Positions 4,508 through 5,170 of a stretch of DNA of 5,170 nt are shown here, piece after piece. Position 1 is the stretch's first letter. The number at the start of each line of letters is the position of its first letter. The notes under the pieces are model-generated. The model was given only the letters and a program-made list of their open reading frames with translations. It was not told the origin of the DNA and searched no databases. The translations under genes were made by a program, and so were the position numbers. This DNA is from Actinomycetota bacterium (GTDB taxonomy: Bacteria; Actinomycetota; Thermoleophilia; Gaiellales; Gaiellaceae), in the NCBI GenBank assembly GCA_016870235.1, contig VGCB01000244.1, positions 1 to 5,170 on the forward strand. Reading direction: 5' to 3'.

Positions 4508-5056
4508 ATGGGCGAGCCGGACGCAGACGCCACGCTCGTCCGTGCCGCGAATGAGGGCGACGTCGAGGCGTTCGGAGAGCTCGTGCGGCGGTACGAGCGG
4601 CGGCTACGGCTCGTGATCGCGCGTGTTCTCGACGACGAGCGAGACGTCGAAGAGGCGACCCAGGACGCGTTCGTGCAGGCCTGGCGGCACCTCGATCGGT
4701 ATCGCGGCGACGCCGCCGTGTTCACCTGGCTCTACCGCATCGGCGTCAACACGGCGCTCGCCCGCAGACGGCGGAAGCGTATTCCGGTGACGAGCATCGC
4801 CGCGATCGACGGTGACCTGGCGCTCGAGAGCCGTGACCCCCGTCCCGACGACGCGACCGAGCGGGCGGACGAGCGCGACTGGGTCGCGCGGGCGCTCAGG
4901 CGCCTCCCTCAGGAGCAGCGGGAGGCGGTCGTGCTCAGGGACGTCGCCGGGCTCTCGAACGAGGAGGTCGCAGAGGCGCTCGGCCTGACCGTCCCGGCAG
5001 CGAAGAGCCGGATCCACCGCGGCCGCATGCACCTGCGGGAGCTGCTCGAGGGCTGA
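4508..5056 (+). CDS. ECF-type RNA polymerase sigma factor (sigma-70 family, regions 2 and 4)
   Basis: The 182-residue protein directs RNA polymerase to a specific promoter set. Region 2 spans about 12-90: ANEGDVEAFGELVRRYERRLRLVIARVLDDERDVEEATQDAFVQAWRHLDRYRGDAAVFTWLYRIGVNTALARRRRK, with the DVEEATQDAFVQAW core-binding segment and the FTWLYRIGVNTA stretch of region 2.4. A linker rich in Asp/Arg/Pro follows. Region 4 spans about 124-180 and includes LRRLPQEQREAVVLRDVAGLSNEEVAEALGLTVPAAKSRIHRGRMHLRELL, with the helix-turn-helix that reads the -35. There is no region 3 and no C-terminal extension, as usual for ECF factors. The start follows a TACGAT -10 by six bases without a ribosome site, suggesting a leaderless mRNA. 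No anti-sigma gene follows within the window; a zinc anti-sigma gene lies 1.7 kb upstream on the same strand. A tandem repeat array begins three bases after the stop. Confidence 0.94.
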   Translation: MGEPDADATLVRAANEGDVEAFGELVRRYERRLRLVIARVLDDERDVEEATQDAFVQAWRHLDRYRGDAAVFTWLYRIGVNTALARRRRKRIPVTSIAAIDGDLALESRDPRPDDATERADERDWVARALRRLPQEQREAVVLRDVAGLSNEEVAEALGLTVPAAKSRIHRGRMHLRELLEG

Positions 5057-5058
5057 AG

Positions 5059-5170
5059 CCGGTCAGCCTCCAGTCGCGTCCGCGCTCAACTTCCGGTCGC
5101 TTCCGAGCTCAGCTTCCGGTCGCCTCCGCGCTCAACTTCCGGTCGCTTCCGCGCTCAGCTTCCGGTCGCC
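5059..5170 (+). repeat. 23-bp direct tandem repeat array (continues beyond window)
   Basis: Units lie at 5059-5081 (degenerate, 18 of 23 positions), 5082-5104, 5105-5127, 5128-5150 and 5151-5170 (cut by the window end). The shared core is CTTCCGGTCGC. Units 5082 and 5128 are identical; units 5105 and 5151 agree with each other except at position 2 and differ from the other pair at positions 8 and 20. The array thus has a 46-bp higher-order period. There are no spacers. The plus strand is free of stops in all three frames, whereas the minus strand has a TGA in every full unit (5082 onward). Its role is unknown. Confidence 0.9.

Noticed and set aside
5059..5170. CRISPR array
   Set aside because: The 23-bp units follow each other directly with no spacers between them.

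Overview
The window is GC-rich throughout, with tightly packed genes on both strands, strong preference for G/C at third codon positions, and several starts that look leaderless. This suggests a high-GC actinomycete-type chromosome. The five-His Fur protein, the RsrA-like anti-sigma factor and the zf-TFIIB protein fit that, and a deep actinobacterial lineage such as Thermoleophilia is possible, but the sequence alone does not fix the taxon. No rRNA, tRNA or CRISPR is visible.

Layout. (1) Positions 1-1051 hold a divergent zinc-homeostasis pair: the N-terminal part of a ZnuA-type zinc-binding lipoprotein (minus strand, cut by the window edge) and a Fur-family regulator, probably Zur (plus strand). 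Each has a TAnnnT -10 element directly before its start, and candidate Zur sites lie on both promoters. (2) Positions 1077-1391 (minus) hold a small zf-TFIIB zinc-ribbon protein with an acidic tail, convergent with zur. (3) Positions 1582-2448 (plus) hold a secreted D-Ala-D-Ala carboxypeptidase of the PBP5/S11 class. (4) Positions 2538-2831 (plus) hold a soluble zinc-binding anti-sigma factor with the same Cys/His spacing as RsrA. (5) Positions 2832-3740 hold a complete IS5-family insertion sequence with perfect 18-bp inverted repeats and a TAA target duplication. Its transposase is split over two frames joined by a probable programmed -1 frameshift. (6) Positions 3723-4343 (minus) hold an unrecognised membrane-anchored or secreted protein whose last codons and stop are supplied by the insertion sequence. 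(7) Positions 4508-5056 (plus) hold an ECF sigma factor. (8) From 5059 to the window end there is a 23-bp tandem repeat array.

How the parts fit. Zur and ZnuA form a zinc-responsive uptake module. The anti-sigma factor and the ECF sigma factor are on the same strand but about 1.7 kb apart, with the IS and the convergent gene between them, so their pairing is only possible. The most distinctive features are the IS inserted exactly at the TAA stop of the anti-sigma gene (its target duplication is the stop codon, and its right repeat gives the convergent gene a new stop), the well-formed frameshift cassette in the transposase, the paired Zur sites on leaderless promoters, and the higher-order 46-bp repeat behind the sigma gene. 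No wholly new multi-gene system is evident.
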